Positions 22,571 to 35,920 are shown, counted from the first letter of the stretch. The stretch: 64,000 nt of DNA from Boswellia sacra (GCA_013180625.2 SNVD02006112.1:1-64000); one strand, 5' to 3'. Notes: a model not told the origin generated them from the sequence alone. A program made the numbers and translations.

Positions 22571-22609
22571 TTAGTTTTCATGTTTAATTCGACTATGATC
22601 ATGAATTTT

Positions 22610-25600
22610 CACTACTACAAAAATGCTAAACTATGACAATTAATAGATGAGTGTTTAGTTTTTGTATGTCATCATTTATATTGGAATAGAACAATGATAC
22701 CTCATTAATGAGTGTTATAGTTTACATCTATCATCCTTTTATTTATACATAAACAATGACACTTTATATATGAGTGTTAGTGTGTAAAAGTGTCATCATT
22801 GTACGTAAAAGTAGAAAATGAGTGTTTTAACTAAAAAAAACTCATCTTTGTATTATTAAATAATGTCAATTAATAGATGATAGAGTTTTTATCAAATGTC
22901 ATAATTTATCTATAAACATTAAAGATGAGTGCTTTCAAGTATATACTGTCATCTTTGTTAAAGTTTCATTAAAAAATAATTATTTATTAAATTAAATTGT
23001 TTGGATTAAAATAATTTATTTTTTTAAAGTACTTTTAATTGTTTAATGAGATTTAAAAAGAAAAAATTAAAGTAAAATTGTCAAATATATTATGAATAAT
23101 TTATAATTTTATATATTTAATTATGTTTTAAATTTTAAGGAAAATCATATCATTAATTTTTTAATTTTAAATTTGAATTTTAAAAAAATAACAAAACTAC
23201 ATCGTTTTATTTGTCAATTTGCAACACAAAAAGAGCAAAGGTAATGGAAGACAATTGAAGGTGCCTTGAAAATTTTAACCCTAAATTAGTCACTTCACGC
23301 TTTTCTCTTTACTTTGCAACAAAGAAGACAAGCCAAGTAGCTCATACAAGAAGACAATACAAGGTACTTTTTAAAGTATATTTTTATTTAAAAAGGTTTA
23401 TAGCATTCCGTCAAAGCATAAAATAGTAAATTATGAAAGTAATAGACAATTTCTTCAAGGCGGGCCATGACTTGTCTATCACTACTTTTGCTTAATAATT
23501 TTATATTATTAGTTTAATGATTTTTTGAGTTTAATAATTTTATAGCATTATTTCATGGTGGCTTTTGTTGGATGGCTTAAAGCAGTCATTATTTTTGTTG
23601 ATTGAAAGAGCATTGAACGTGATGTTACTAATCTACAACTATAAACTGTTTGAAAAAATTATGAAGACAGCCTTCTAACTTGTGTTTGCCAAATATCAAA
23701 TTCGCGCGCGCACACACACACACCATAGTTGGCATACCGAGGCTAAAATTTATTCCAAATTAAATTAAAGTCAAAATGAAGCTTCTCAATGATCTATTCT
23801 AATCAAGTAATTATTTTGTTCTTTAATAAAAGCATATGTGTCCCTTCTCACATGCAGCCCAACATGCCTTTCCCTCATTTGAAGGTCTATCACTCTTAAA
23901 TTCATTTTAATTATATACCATGGATACTCATTGAATAAGCAATTCATTGAACATGATAAAGAAAGCCACTAAGTAGCTTAGTTAAAGGGTTGGTTTGAGA
24001 TGGTTGTTTCCATTGATGGCCAAATGTGTGCAAAACAATTTAATTATTTTTTTATTTGTTCTATTCAACTTTAAGTAATTTGAGAGCTAAATTATTATTT
24101 TAATTGATTATTTACACTTCTAATTTTGTTGTTGAACCCATGACCAGATAAAAATGCATACTATCCTCGATATATATACCATGTTTCTCATAAGATTAAG
24201 GTGTAGTCAAATGGTCACATTTTTTTTAGGGGTTGTGAGGAAATTTACAATTTAATTTATAATCTTTCCTTAAATAGTGCAGAATTGCAAAGGAATTTAC
24301 GAGTTTGAACTTGCATCAAAGGTACTGTTTCTCTCTTCTATCATTTTAATTACATCAACTCAACATTATTGTGTGCTCTTGCTAAACTATATGAAATCTT
24401 ATGTCTCTTTAAAACTTATTTTACTGTTACATTAATTTGTTACATTTTGTTGAAAGATATTATTTTTAAATATTCTAATTATATACCTTGTTGTGTAGTG
24501 CCCTCAACAACCAACAAATGTTGAGTGTGGATACTATGTTTTGGCATATATAAAGGAGATTGTTACTGATCTTAATGGATTTTCTGAGAATAAGGTAATT
24601 TCAGATTTGTGTTTAAATTGAAATCATCCATATGTAGATGTAATCTTTAAATTGTGATTTTATGTTTATAGTTTGCTAGAGCAGAATGTTATGACCAAGA
24701 AGTGATTGATGAGATTAGATGCGAGTGGGCGGAGTATCTATGGAAGTTTTGTTTCACTTATAATAGTATATGGTATGTATGTTATTAATAATTTGATATT
24801 ATACTAGTGAATTTTGGTGATTCATATATCTTCTTAATTTTTTGTTTGAATTACAGATAATTTTGGTTGCAAAATATTTTGAAGGAGTCACAGTGAAAGT
24901 GCTACATTTTGCATCTTTTTGAAAGAAATCATGCCTGTTATGACTTCAATACAATGCAACAGGTAAATCTAGCTACTTTTTCCAATTATATATTTCTTTT
25001 TTTTCTTTTGTTATTGTAATTTTTATAAGATAGTTAGTAACCATATATTTTTTCTTCACTCCTTTATTTTTTTTCTTGTTGTTTTATTACTTTTTTGGTA
25101 AAAAGGTCTTATTGTTTTGCAGTTTTTGGAAGGAATCATGGTGAAAGTACTATAATTTTGTACTTTTTTCAAAGGAATCATTCTTGTTGATGAATCACTA
25201 CTTTACTTTGAAGATTTTGTTGTTTACTTTTGGTTGTAATGAAATTTGTATATAGATATGTGGATTTATATACTTGTGGCTATTAATTTAGATTTATGGA
25301 TTTGTTCTATATATACCTACGAGTTTCAATATCTAATATATAAATTAGAGCAGCATCTATGATATTTTAAAAAATAATTTAAATTTTTTTAACAAAAAAA
25401 TTTATAAGATGACGATTGTAAACAACAATACTGTCATTATATAAACATTTTAATTTTACAAAGATGAGTGTTGTTTCGAAAAAGTTGTCATTGCATCTGC
25501 ACTATGAAGACACTTTAAATATAAAACAATCACAGTTGTTTTAAAAACTGTCATCGTATATGTGCAAAAAGATGAGTGTTTGAAACTGTCATCGTTTTGA

Positions 25601-25694
25601 AGCACCCCTACGATGTCAAGCGCATAGATGAGGGTTTCAAACTATAATCATTGTCCCATTTCAACACTCATTGATGAGTGTTTTTGTAGTAGTG
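22610..25694. mobile_element. CACTA (En/Spm) transposon carrying Ulp1 exons
   Basis: Both ends carry cactactacaaaaa as inverted repeats (left start 22610, right end 25694), with the 3-bp duplication ttt on each side. Subterminal regions (22630-22960 and 25390-25690) are packed with atgagtgtt and tgtcatc repeats in both orientations, as is usual where CACTA transposases bind. At 3085 bp it has no visible TNP2-type transposase, so it is non-autonomous. It sits inside a gypsy remnant: the interrupted host sequence resumes at 25695 with gaggacgaaattct. Confidence 0.85.
24499..24772 (+). pseudogene. Ulp1-like SUMO protease C-terminal exons inside the CACTA element
   Basis: Exon 24499-24594 encodes 32 codons with Pro-Gln-Gln-x-Thr-Asn-x-Glu-Cys-Gly-Tyr-Tyr-Val: the oxyanion Gln and nucleophile Cys of the C48 (Ulp1) peptidases. 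It ends at aataag/gtaatt. A second exon (24672-24772) follows after a short intron, with an Asp-Glu-Ile-Arg-x-Glu-Trp-Ala segment. The His and Asp of the catalytic triad, which lie upstream, were not found, so this is a partial domain. Plant CACTA and MULE elements are known to carry Ulp1 domains. Confidence 0.7.
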
Positions 25695-26430
25695 TTTGAG
25701 GACGAAATTCTTATAAGGGGGAATATATTGGAACACTTCGAATCTTATTGTTTCACTTATTCACAAGCAATCTAGATACTTTGGACAAATAGTCATCCCT
25801 TAGGATCTAGACTTATTTCCTAATTTATGTCATTTTATTTTTTTAATTATATCATCATTTTATTATTTTATTTGCTAAAGCTTATAATAACGATCATTTT
25901 GGCGCAAACAATGGCGAATGAAAGATAAAATGAGTGAGATAGAGAGAAATTAGCATGTAGGGGTAATTACATAATTTTATTGTATGCTAGCAACCTCCAG
26001 AATTTTTAGTAGCTTCTAGCCTTCCCATTTGATCACTGGCCACCCGTCTTTAGCCACTGATTCCAGATGATTTATGATCAAATGATATGTCATTTCAAAA
26101 CTTGTGCAATCTTCTTTCCATCCATGTCCGTTTATCACTGGGTTCCCAACCATTTTTGCAAATGGAAGCTTGGAAGTTGACGACTTCCTATTCATTTTTT
26201 TGCCAAAATCGGGTGAATTACTCGTCAATCTTTACATCAATTTGAAGCTTATTCCATGCTCTTTCTAACCAATATGTTTTAATGCATATTAATACATGAA
26301 TTTTACAAATTGGAGAAAATAAATATTGATCACTCTCCATTTTTCTGACAACAATTTTTGATGACGTTTTCTGGCCATCAAACAATTTGTTAGAATGGTT
26401 CTTAGACACGGATAAGCTTAAATTCAATGA
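25695..26430 (+). repeat. end of a gypsy internal region and start of its LTR
   Basis: Reads tttgaggacgaaattct, then a purine tract aagggggaa (about 25715-25723), which is the usual Phe-Glu-Asp-Glu-Ile end and polypurine primer of Tekay/Del-like elements. An LTR should begin next (about 25724). No matching partner LTR was found and the right end is not defined. Confidence 0.45.
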
Positions 26431-29400
26431 GTGGATTATATCTCAAGATTCCCTTATTTTAGTGCATTTAAATCCCTTAATTTTTCATATGATATTTGTG
26501 CTAAAACATTTGTTCTGAATCTTTTCATAAGATTTAACATGGATGGAGAGATCGTGACTATTCATGCAGCCTCAACAATCACATCGTTTGCCTTAAGCAT
26601 AAAGGTTGGGAAAATACCTTACATGAGAGGTTTTCACGTAGCCATGATTGACGAAGTCAGCCTGATTGTAGCTAGAATAATGAAGAAAAAGGGATACTTG
26701 CCAGGAACTGGGCTTGGGAGGAATGGACATGGTTCATCATCCTTCATAGATTTCAAAGGTTAAACTTCTAGAAGAGGGTTGGGCTATTAATCCGAAAGGG
26801 AAGAAGAAGACTTTGAGCGCAAGGAAGGGAGATTTATCAATTTCGTCAAGGCTCAAGATGTGGGAGCTACTGAACTAGGGTTTTCAAGGGAATATTGAAG
26901 CTCGAATTCGAGATCTTCAAAGGTATCCTTCAGGCAAGAGTCCGCAAAGTGAATGACTGGCTTGGAGAAATGGAGAAGATGACTATCAAGGAGGAGAAGC
27001 CTCAAGATCAAGCACCGCCAATGGACTCGTCCATCGACCTTACTGCTTTCATCGAAGAAGGAATCAAAGATGTATCTTATGAGGATGTGTTTGTACCCAA
27101 CCTCTTTGAACATTATTTATGTTTCCAAGTATAATGCAATAAAGAATCAATTTGCTTACTTGTATGATGTCTTTCTTAATGGTATCGTACATCATAATTT
27201 GCATTTTACTAGCATATTTGACATCCGTACAATTCAAACTCATGACATTAATCTTGGTACGATCGAAAAACCTAAGAACATATGCATTGCACTCGATACA
27301 ACTCTTGAAGAGTAAGAAAATTTGAAAAATTATTAAAGAAACATGAAGAAGTCTTTGCTTGGTCCTATGACAACATGCTTGGAATCGACAAAAGCATTGC
27401 TGAGTATAAAATTTTGACTTATCTACACATGAAGCTGGTTAAGCAGAAACTGAGGAGGATGAGACCAGAGTGGGCTCAGAAAATCAAAGGAGAAGTCTCT
27501 AAGCAAATTGAAGCTAAGTTTCTGGAAGAAGTGAAATATCCGAAATTGTTGGCTAACATCGTGCCAGTACCGAAGAAGGATGGAAGGGTCCGAATGTGTG
27601 TAGATTATTGAGACTTGAACAAGGCCTCACCAAAGGATGATTTTCCTTTGCCTCACATCGATATGTTGGTGAATAGTGCTATTACTAGTGTGATATTCTC
27701 TTTTTAGATGGGTTTTCTGAATACAATCAGATAATGATAGCCAATGAAGATAAGATGAAGATGACCTTAATTACGGAATGAGGAACTTATTGCCCTTCAG
27801 ATTGAAGAATATAGGGTCAATCTATCAACGAATGGTGATGATACTATTTCGTGACATGATGCATAAGGAGATAGAAGTTTATATAGATGACATGGTCATG
27901 AAGTCCAAAACTCGAGAAGGTCACTTTGAGGCCTTAAACAGGTTCCTAAAAAGGGTAAAGAAATACAAGCTGCAGCTAAATGTGAAGAAGTGTGTCTTCA
28001 AAATTACTTCAGGGAAGTTATTGGGATTTGTAATGGGTAAGAAAGGGATAGAAGAAGATCTAAACAAGGTTAAGGCCATTACGAAGATGCAATCACCCAA
28101 GACCGAAAAAGAAGTCTGAGGATTTCCAGGGAAGATCTAATACATCAGTTGGTTTATTTCTAAACTAACAATTGTTTGTGCACCAATCTTTAAAGAAGGA
28201 TCAGTTAGTGGAATGGAATAATCAATGCCAAGAGGCATTCGAGAAGAATTAGAAGTACTTGCAAAATCCACCAGTTTTGAGACCATCAAAACCTGTTAAA
28301 AATTTAATTCTTTACTTGGCTCTTGAGGAGGCCATCGGTGCTATGCTAGCATAAAAAGACGAGAATGGTATAGAATATGCCATTTATTATCTTAGCAAGA
28401 AGTTGTTAGTTACCATACGAGACGAAGTATAGCTATATGAAGAAAATGTGTTTGGCCATGGTTTGGCTCTCAAAGAAGTTCAGGCATTATTTTTAGTCTT
28501 ATAAAATTAAGGCTGTCTTGAAGGAGGATCCAATGAAGTATATTTACGAGGCACTAGCATTGGTTAGGAAGTTAACAAGATGGCTCGTACAACTGTCAGA
28601 ATTCAGCATTGAGTATGTTACTAAGAAGGTGATGAAACAAAGAGTAGTAGCATAATTTTTGGCTACAAATCTGATCGATGATGATGAACCATAGGAGTTG
28701 GAATTCTCAGATGAATATCTGAGGGTAATCTCGGTAGTGCAATGAAGGATATTCTTTGATAGAGTCGTTAATCGCAAAGGTGCTGGAATATGAGTTATTC
28801 CAGTGTCACCGATTGAAGAAGTCATTCCATTTACTTAGAAGTTAGAGTTCAGAGTCACCAATAATATGGCTGAAATCGAAGCTTGTGCCTTTGGGTTAGA
28901 AATTATGACTGCCATGGGCATTAACAAAATAGAAGTGTTGAGAGATTCAAAATTAGTCATCTTTCAAGCCAATAAAGATTGGGATTTACGAGAAAGGAAG
29001 CTAAAATCGTACCTTGAACACGTCAAAAGGTTGGTTGGGAGGTTTAAGCAATGCGCCTTCACCCACCTTCCTAGAAGTGAGAATCAGATGGCTGATGCAT
29101 TGGCTTCGTTGGCATCGGTTTGGGTGAGTGCACAGGAATTATTGGTCAGACCAATAGCAATATCACAAGCATGAGGTCCTTGTTATATGGAACCTTATGT
29201 AACAAAAATTAGAGTAGATGGGAAGCCATGGTTTTATAACTTGAAGAGATATTTTGAAGAGAAGATTTTGCCTGATGAGGCCAGCGAGAAGGATAGGGTT
29301 GTGCTACGAAAGTTGGCCCAACAGTTTACTTGTTATCAGGAGGTGATGTACAAGAGAATGCCAGAAGGGATGCAACTAAGGTGTGTTGATGAGAAAGAAG

Positions 29401-30330
29401 CAAGGAGGCTTATGGAAGAAATCCATAATGGTATATGTGGGCCGCACATGAATAACTAGTGCTCGCGAAGAAGATTATGAAGCAAGGCTTTTATTGGCTA
29501 ACCATGGAGACGGACTATGTTCGATTTGTGAAGAAGTGTCACCAATGTCAGATTAATAGAAATTTGATTCAACGGCTACCTTTAGAGCTACAAGAGATGA
29601 TAGCATTATGGCCCTTTGCTACATGGGGTATTGATATTATAGGCGAAATAACGCTGTCAGCATCTAATGGGCATCGATTGCTTTACCAAATAAATAAAAG
29701 TTGAGCCCTATAGTAAGCTAGGGGCAAAACAGATGGCGAAGTTTATCTAGAAGTACATCATATGCAAATTTAGAGTACCACACCATGTCGTGACTAACAA
29801 TGGGGTCTAGTTTCAAGCAAAAACCAAGGCATTGTTCGAGAAGTATGGAATCGCACATTAAAGTCGTCTCCGTACCAGCCACAAGCCAATAGATTAGTAG
29901 AAGCGGCCAATAAAAACATTAAAAAGATGTTGACCAAGGTGGTGCAGACATATAATGAATGGGCAGAGAAATTGTTGTTCATGTTATGAGGTTATAGAAC
30001 AACACCCAAAAGTTCGACAAGCATGACGCCTTTTTTGTTGGTATATGATTCAGAAGTGGTCTTACCAATCGAGATAGAAATAAAATCAACGGGGGTTCTG
30101 ATTGAAGCAGAAGTTCTTAAAAAGAAGTGGATTCGTAATAGATGTGAACTATTGGTCTTGATCAACGAGAAAAGAATGAAGGCCTGATATCACATGCAAC
30201 TATATCAGAAACGGTTGCTCGAGCCTTTAACAAAAGAATAAAGGCGGGAAAGTTCAAAGAAGGGGAGTTGGTCCTTAAGCAAGTGAGGCCGGTTATATTT
30301 GATCCGAGAAGGAAGTTTAAACCAAACTAG
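26431..30330 (+). pseudogene. degenerate Tat/Ogre-like gypsy pol region
   Basis: In order: a G-patch-like segment (Lys-Lys-Gly-Tyr-Leu-Pro-Gly-Thr-Gly-Leu-Gly, about 26690-26730); reverse transcriptase from about 27375 with Lys-Gln-Lys-Leu-Arg-Arg-Met-Arg-Pro-Glu-Trp and Val-Pro-Lys-Lys-Asp-Gly; the Tyr-Ile-Asp-Asp catalytic box near 27880; RNase H at 28866-29174; an integrase zinc finger at 29400-29570 (His … Cys-His-x-Cys) and integrase core at 29610-29990. The frame is broken by many stops and shifts. The order and motifs are those of the Tat branch of Ty3/gypsy. gag, protease and the 5' LTR are not recognisable. Confidence 0.8.
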
Positions 30331-31159
30331 GAATACCCATCAACATAGACAAGCTGAAGAAGTATTATGTATTAAAAAGAGAGAGAGAGAGAAAAGAGAA
30401 AGTGATAAAAAAATAATTAATTAGAAAATAAAAAATGGCTAATTAATTATAGAAGTTGTCTCATTATGCACATTTTGTTCGAAGAACAAACGATTGTACT
30501 TTATTAATGAAATGAAATTGTTTGGGACAAATATGCCTTTTGAAATCTCTTATTATTTGGAATAATAATAAAAGAAAAACATCAAATATCTAATCCGATC
30601 AAGAAACTAACAATGTCGCCTCTGCCTCTTCAATGGACTACGAATAGGCTCACTGTATCATTCACGGCACCGTCTGGCTCGAATATCAGGATCAAGAATG
30701 GAAGCCTAAAAAGTCACCCAATCCTTGTACTGTTCGTCGGTCTCAAAATCGAGGTCACAGAATAGATTGCTTTTGATAGTGCAATGTGGCCAAGAATCCT
30801 TCACACACTCTAGGAAATGAGTGAATAGTCTCCCAGGACCGAAAGCAGTCGATGAATCCACAATCCTTTACTTTAAACCATATTGTCGACGTAGTTTAGT
30901 AGGATCATATAATGAACTACAGGTGAAACCCATTAAAGGCACGCATGTGCTATAGGTCATGACTGTCACATGCTCCAATCTCCATCATCGGTAATGCCAG
31001 TGAATCTAAGTATCAGGAATGACTCAAAGCAAGTCAATCCAAGAGGAACGTCTTTCAACTCTTCTCCTCATATGAAACTAAGGGCTATAACGGGAAATGC
31101 CTCCTTTAGATGGTGCTAGAATGGACAACCTTTCTTGTAACCAAATCTGAGGAAAAGAA
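30331..31159. other. Tat element region downstream of pol
   Basis: Between integrase and the tandem repeats. Minus-strand reading (about 30600-31130) gives short broken frames that may continue the antisense plant-mobile-domain gene seen at 36926-39840, but nothing certain. Confidence 0.35.
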
Positions 31160-31354
31160 ATAAAGAAAAATAAGAAAAAAAGCATGCTAAGTTGAAAACC
31201 TAAAAAAGCGGCTTAGGTAAAAAATAAGCCAAGCTCGTCAAGCTAAAAACCTAAAAGGGCAGTTTTGACAAAAGTTAGGGCATGAGAAAAAAAAAGCCCG
31301 CTGAGTTGAAAACTTGAAAAGGGCGACTTAAGCAAAAGTTAGGACAAGCTCGCT
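31160..31354. repeat. tandem repeat of the Tat element, left part
   Basis: About three units of 60-75 bases, each with gttgaaaacctaaaa, then a ggcttagg/ggcgactta core and aaaagttaggacaagctc. The array resumes at 36801 as gaaaacccgaaaaagggc, so the CRM-like element cut it in two. Confidence 0.65.
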
Positions 31355-31359
31355 AAGTC

Positions 31360-32237
31360 TGATACCGGATCTTCGAGATATGGCTCTGATACCAAATCTG
31401 ATACCGGATCTTCGAGATATGGCTCTGATACCAATCTGATACCGGGCTGCTGGATTATAATAGATCAGGATAGGATCTTCAAGTTGATTATCAACTCAAC
31501 CAATGGCTGGAACAAATAAAATGGAACCTAACAAACACTCTTTGAAAGGATAACAAGCTCACCACCAAAGTAAACACCAATGGGATATAGATAATTCACC
31601 ACCCAAGGATGTAAAACCAAGGATACAGGGCTTAAACTAACTCACCACTCTATGGAATCCACCAAGAGATACAGAGTTGAGGAGAAATCAGTATAAACAC
31701 TGAAATTTCACTCAAATTCGAATTCAAAACTTCACTCCCTTGAATACACAACTTTAGAGCTTAAATAACTTGGAACAACCCTCCAAGCATAGGTAAAAGA
31801 CAATAATTAAATGATTTCAACAATTACAGCTCAACTACTACATTGACAACTGATTTATTAACTAAGACTCATAAGTAAACTCATTAGGTAATAAAGCATA
31901 ACCAACTAAGCTAGAAATTCAAATTCCAACCAACTAAGCAATCAAATTCAAATTCTAGAGTAGACTTTAATGCACCATTAACTATGAACCAGCTGTGAAG
32001 AGATAGTCATAGATTCCTGCAGACAACTCCAAATGACACATTGACAAATGTGTTAGAAAGCTGACTTCAAGATCTTTTATAGCCACAAATCTTGACATTT
32101 AATTCTCTGCACAGCAATACCAGTTCTTTTACGAAATTATCCCTCATTCTGGTTCATGTGCACTCCTGACTATTGTAACAATTTGCACCCCTTGATGATC
32201 TATCATGAATCCCATGGATTGTAACACTCCTGTGTCA
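31360..32237 (-). repeat. 3' LTR of the CRM-like element
   Basis: Nearly identical to 35923-36800. Its plus-strand start carries two extra copies of a module with gatcttcgagatatggctct, which repeats part of the primer-site region (ggctctgatacca). The end of the integrase frame reads into it and stops at 32144. Confidence 0.9.
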
Positions 32238-33391
32238 AGCTCCCCTGGTTGAGAAAGACTCGACCTCGAGTCTTGGTTGTTGTTCTCACCAAGATAAGGA
32301 CTAAGGTCAGAGACATTGAATGTGTTGGAAACACCATAATGCTCATATAGCTCAACTTTGTAAGCATTCTCTCCAATGCGTTGTAAAACTTGGAATGGTC
32401 CATTAGCTCTAGGCTTCAACTTGGCATATTTGCCTGGAGGAAACCTTTTTTTCTAAGGTGTATCCACACTAGATCTCCTTCTTTGAACTCAGCATACTTC
32501 CGATGTTTGTTTGCTGTAGCTTTATACTTCTCATTTTGCTTCAAAATCTTCTCTCGAACTTGTTCATGCAGCTTCTTGATGTTCTTAGCTCTCTCCTCTG
32601 CATCACTGCTAAATTGAGTTTTGGAAGGAATAGGAGCTAAATCCAAAGGACTTATTGGATTCTTGCCATAAACAACCTCAAAAGGACTATGACCAGTGGT
32701 TTGACTTGATGATCTATTGTAAGCAAACTCAACTTGAGGTAAAACAAGATCCCATTGCCGTAAATTCTTACCAACATAACTCCTCAGAAGATTTCCCAAG
32801 CTTCTATTGATAACTTCAGTTTGTCCATCAGGATGATGAGATGAACTAAAGGTAAGTGTAGTCCCCAGCTTTTTCCAAAGTGTACGCCAAAAATGAGATA
32901 AGAACTTTGGATCACGATCTGAGACTATGGCCTTAGGAATGCCATGCAATTTCACAATCTCCTTGAAGTACAAATCGGCCACATGAGTCGCATCATTTGT
33001 CTTGTTACAAGGGGACAAAATGAGCCATTTTAGAAAATCGGTCAACCACCACCATGATTAAATATTTGTTTCGCTGTGTTCTAGGCAATCCCACCACAAA
33101 ATCCAAGCTAACATCTTCCCATGGATCATTAGGAACAGGTAATGGAGCGTACAAACCAGTGTTCTGCCCATGACTTTTTGCCACATGACAAATTGTACAC
33201 CTCTTCACGTGCTTCATCACATCCCTTTCCATCTTCGGCCAATAGAAGTTTTCCTTCACAATAGCAATAGTTTTGTCTCTCCCAAAATGACCGCTAATGC
33301 CACTACCATGTGCTTCATTAATGATTAATTCTCTCAAGGAACATTGAGGAATACACAATTGGTTTGCCTTGAGTAGATAACCATCCTGCAA
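32144..33391 (-). pseudogene. integrase of the CRM-like element
   Basis: The zinc-binding part shows His-Gly-x-Gly-x-Ser-Gly-His and Cys-x2-Cys (about 33200-33320). The core shows Asp-Phe-Val-Val-Gly-Leu-Pro, Ser-Asp-Arg-Asp-Pro-Lys-Phe and Asp-Gly-Gln-Thr-Glu, giving the D,D,E catalytic set. Frameshifts occur near 33005-33045 and near 32416. After the core comes a Gly-Asp-Leu-Val-Trp segment and the Asp-Leu-Ser-Pro-Tyr end. Confidence 0.85.
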
Positions 33392-33449
33392 AACAAATTG
33401 GTTAGATGAAAACTCATTACAGTTACTCCATATTTTGCCGAAATCTGGA

Positions 33450-35084
33450 TCATCGTTTGTAAAGCTCTTTTAAAACCTCAAACCCAACAACATTCACTTG
33501 CATAGAGGTCAGCAAAGAATGTCTTCGGCTTAAGGCATCAGCCACCACATTTTGAACTCCAGATTTATGCTTGATGGTAAAGTTGAAATCTTGAAGAAAC
33601 TCTACCCATCTAGCATGTCGAACATTAAGCTTCTGTTGGCTGTTGATGCACTTCAAAGCTTTATGGTCAGAATATAGAACAAACGGTTTTGGCAAGAGAT
33701 ACTGACTCCAATGCTTCAAAGCTCGACAAATAGCATACAACTCTTTGTCATAAGTTGAGTACTTTTTGCGAGATGCATTCAATTTTTCACTAAAGAAAGC
33801 AATTGATCTGCCTTCTTGGCTAATAACAGCACCAATACCAATATTGGAAGCATCACATTCAACTTCAAAAACCTTGTTGAAATCTGGAAGTGATAAGATA
33901 GGAGTTTCTGTCATCTTCTTTTTAATCAGCTCAAAGCTTCTTTGTACATCTTTCGTCCAAGTAAAACCATTACCCTTTAAGCATTCAGTGATTGGAGCCA
34001 TTATAGTACTGAATCCTACAATAAATCGACGATAAAATGAAGCTAACCCGTGAAAACTTCGAATGTTGTGGACTGATGTAGGAATCGGCCAATTCTGAAT
34101 TGCTTCAATCTTGCTAGGGTCCATCTGAATTCCATCTTTTGAAACCACATACCCCAAGAAAATGAGGCTTTTGGTGAAGAACTCACACTTCTTCAAGTTG
34201 GCATAAAGCTTTTCACTTCTCAAGGTGTGAAAAACTTGCTGAAGATGATCCAAGTGATGCTCCTCATCTTTGCTGTACACAAGTATATCATCAAAATATA
34301 CAACAACAAACTTGCCAATGAATGGTTTAAAGACATGGTTCATCAACCGCATAAATGTACTTGGTGCATTAGATAGGCCAAATGGCATCACCATCCATTC
34401 ATAAAGGCCATTCTTTGTTTTAAATGCAGTCTTCCATTCATCACCAGGTCTCATACGAATTTGATGATAGCCACTTTGAAGATCAATTTTTGAGAAGAGA
34501 GTAGCACCATGAAGTTGATCAAGAAGGTCGTCAAACCTCGGAATAGGAAATCTGTAATTAATCGTGATCTTGTTAATAGCCCTACTATCAATGCACATTC
34601 TCCAAGAGCCATCCTTTTTAGGCACCAAAAGAGCTGGGACAGCACAAGGACTCATGCTTTCCCTCACTAACCCTTTAGTGATAAGCTCATCAACCTGCCG
34701 TTGTAATTCTTCGTGTTCTGTGGGACTCATTCGATAGGCTGATTTATTTGGCAACACAGCACCTGGAACAAGATCAATGCAATGTTGTATGTCTCTCATT
34801 GGAGGAAGGCCTGGTGGTATCTCATCTGGTACAACATCATGGTATTCTTCAAGAAGATACTTCATCTCCAAAGGCGGTTTGTTACTAACTTCATTTTCTT
34901 CTAACAACAAGAACACATAAATTTCACTTCCCCTCTCCAACTCTCTTCTACATTCTGTTTGGGTAAGCAAAGCATTTCCCTCCCCTTTAGTAGGTTTAGG
35001 AACACCTTCTAACTTTGAAGGACCCAAAATAACTTTGACCCCATCTTTAAAGAATGTATAAGTATTCCTATAGCCATCATGCAT
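33450..35084 (-). pseudogene. reverse transcriptase and RNase H of the CRM-like element
   Basis: An open stretch of 544 codons with [16 protein letters not shown]-x-Ser-Gly-Tyr-His-Gln and the catalytic Tyr-Phe-Asp-Asp-Ile-Leu-Val-Tyr-Ser, followed by RNase H with Cys-Asp-Ala-Ser and Asp-Ala-Leu-Ser-Arg-Arg at its end. It is itself intact, but a stop just upstream (about 35100, in what should be the Gly-Arg-Pro-Trp motif) and a frameshift at about 33450-33460 cut it off from its neighbours. Confidence 0.85.
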
Positions 35085-35255
35085 TACTCTCCTATCATAC
35101 TGCTATGGTCTACCAAGAAGTAAATGACAAGCATCCATAGGAACAACATCACACCATATTTCATCTTTATACTTTTTGCCAATAGAAAATGAAACAAGGC
35201 AGTATTTGTTTACCTTGATCTCGTTATCTTTTCGAAGCCATGAAATCTTGTCAGG

Positions 35256-35897
35256 TTAAGGATGCTTCTTTGTTTGAAGGCCAAGTCTATCAATCATCTC
35301 CGTAGACACCACATTTTCAAAGCTGCAACCATCAATAATAAAGTTGCACACCTTGCCATGAGAAGAACATCTGGTATGGAAGATATTTCTGCGAAGCCAA
35401 TCATCTTCTCGTTCTTGGGCAATACTCAAACTCCTTTGAATAATAAAGAGAGAATTACCTTTATCAGCATAAGTGACTTCCCCTTCATCAACAAAGTCTG
35501 GACTACCGAAATTGATCAAGGCATCTGTCTCAATCTCTTCATCACTTTCGTAAAAGTCATCAAATATTGGTGGTTTTCCATGATCCTCAAAGAAGTCATG
35601 GTCTACTTCATCATTCTCCACCGATTCATCTTTATTAGCAGCATCATTATCATCATAATTGCCCAAAGGACTTTGATCTTCTACTTCTCCATGCATTCCA
35701 CCTGCGAATTCTTTATTTTCCAGAATTACTAAATGTTGCTGGAGTTGTTGGAGCTGCCGCATAAGATCTTCAATGATCAAACGTTGCTGGACTTGCTGGA
35801 GTTGCCGCCTGAGATCTTCAATGATCAAATCTCGTTCATCTCTTTGAGAAGGAGGCAATTGGGTAGTAGAAGCAGCCTTGCGAGTACGACCAGCCAT
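35256..35897 (-). pseudogene. shortened gag remnant plus protease of the CRM-like element
   Basis: The ATG lies just inside the primer site. The first 60 residues contain a 16-residue coiled-coil module of Leu-Ile-Ile-Glu-Asp-Leu type present twice in tandem. An acidic Asp/Glu-rich stretch follows, then the protease (Phe-Ile-Ile-Asp-Gly-Cys-Ser, near residue 190). There is no capsid domain and no Cys-Cys-His-Cys zinc knuckle, so most of gag has been deleted. A stop at 35256 ends the frame early in the protease region. Confidence 0.8.
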
Positions 35898-35901
35898 TGA
35901 A

Positions 35902-35920
35902 CCAAAAGCTCTGATACCAA
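35902..35920 (-). other. primer-binding site of the CRM-like element
   Basis: Minus-strand tggtatcagagctttt, complementary over its first 12 bases to initiator Met tRNA, 2-3 bases from the LTR end. Confidence 0.8.

Noticed and set aside
26016..26427. Two minus-strand frames of about 70 codons
   Set aside because: They lie in what is probably gypsy LTR or leader sequence and show no conserved motif.
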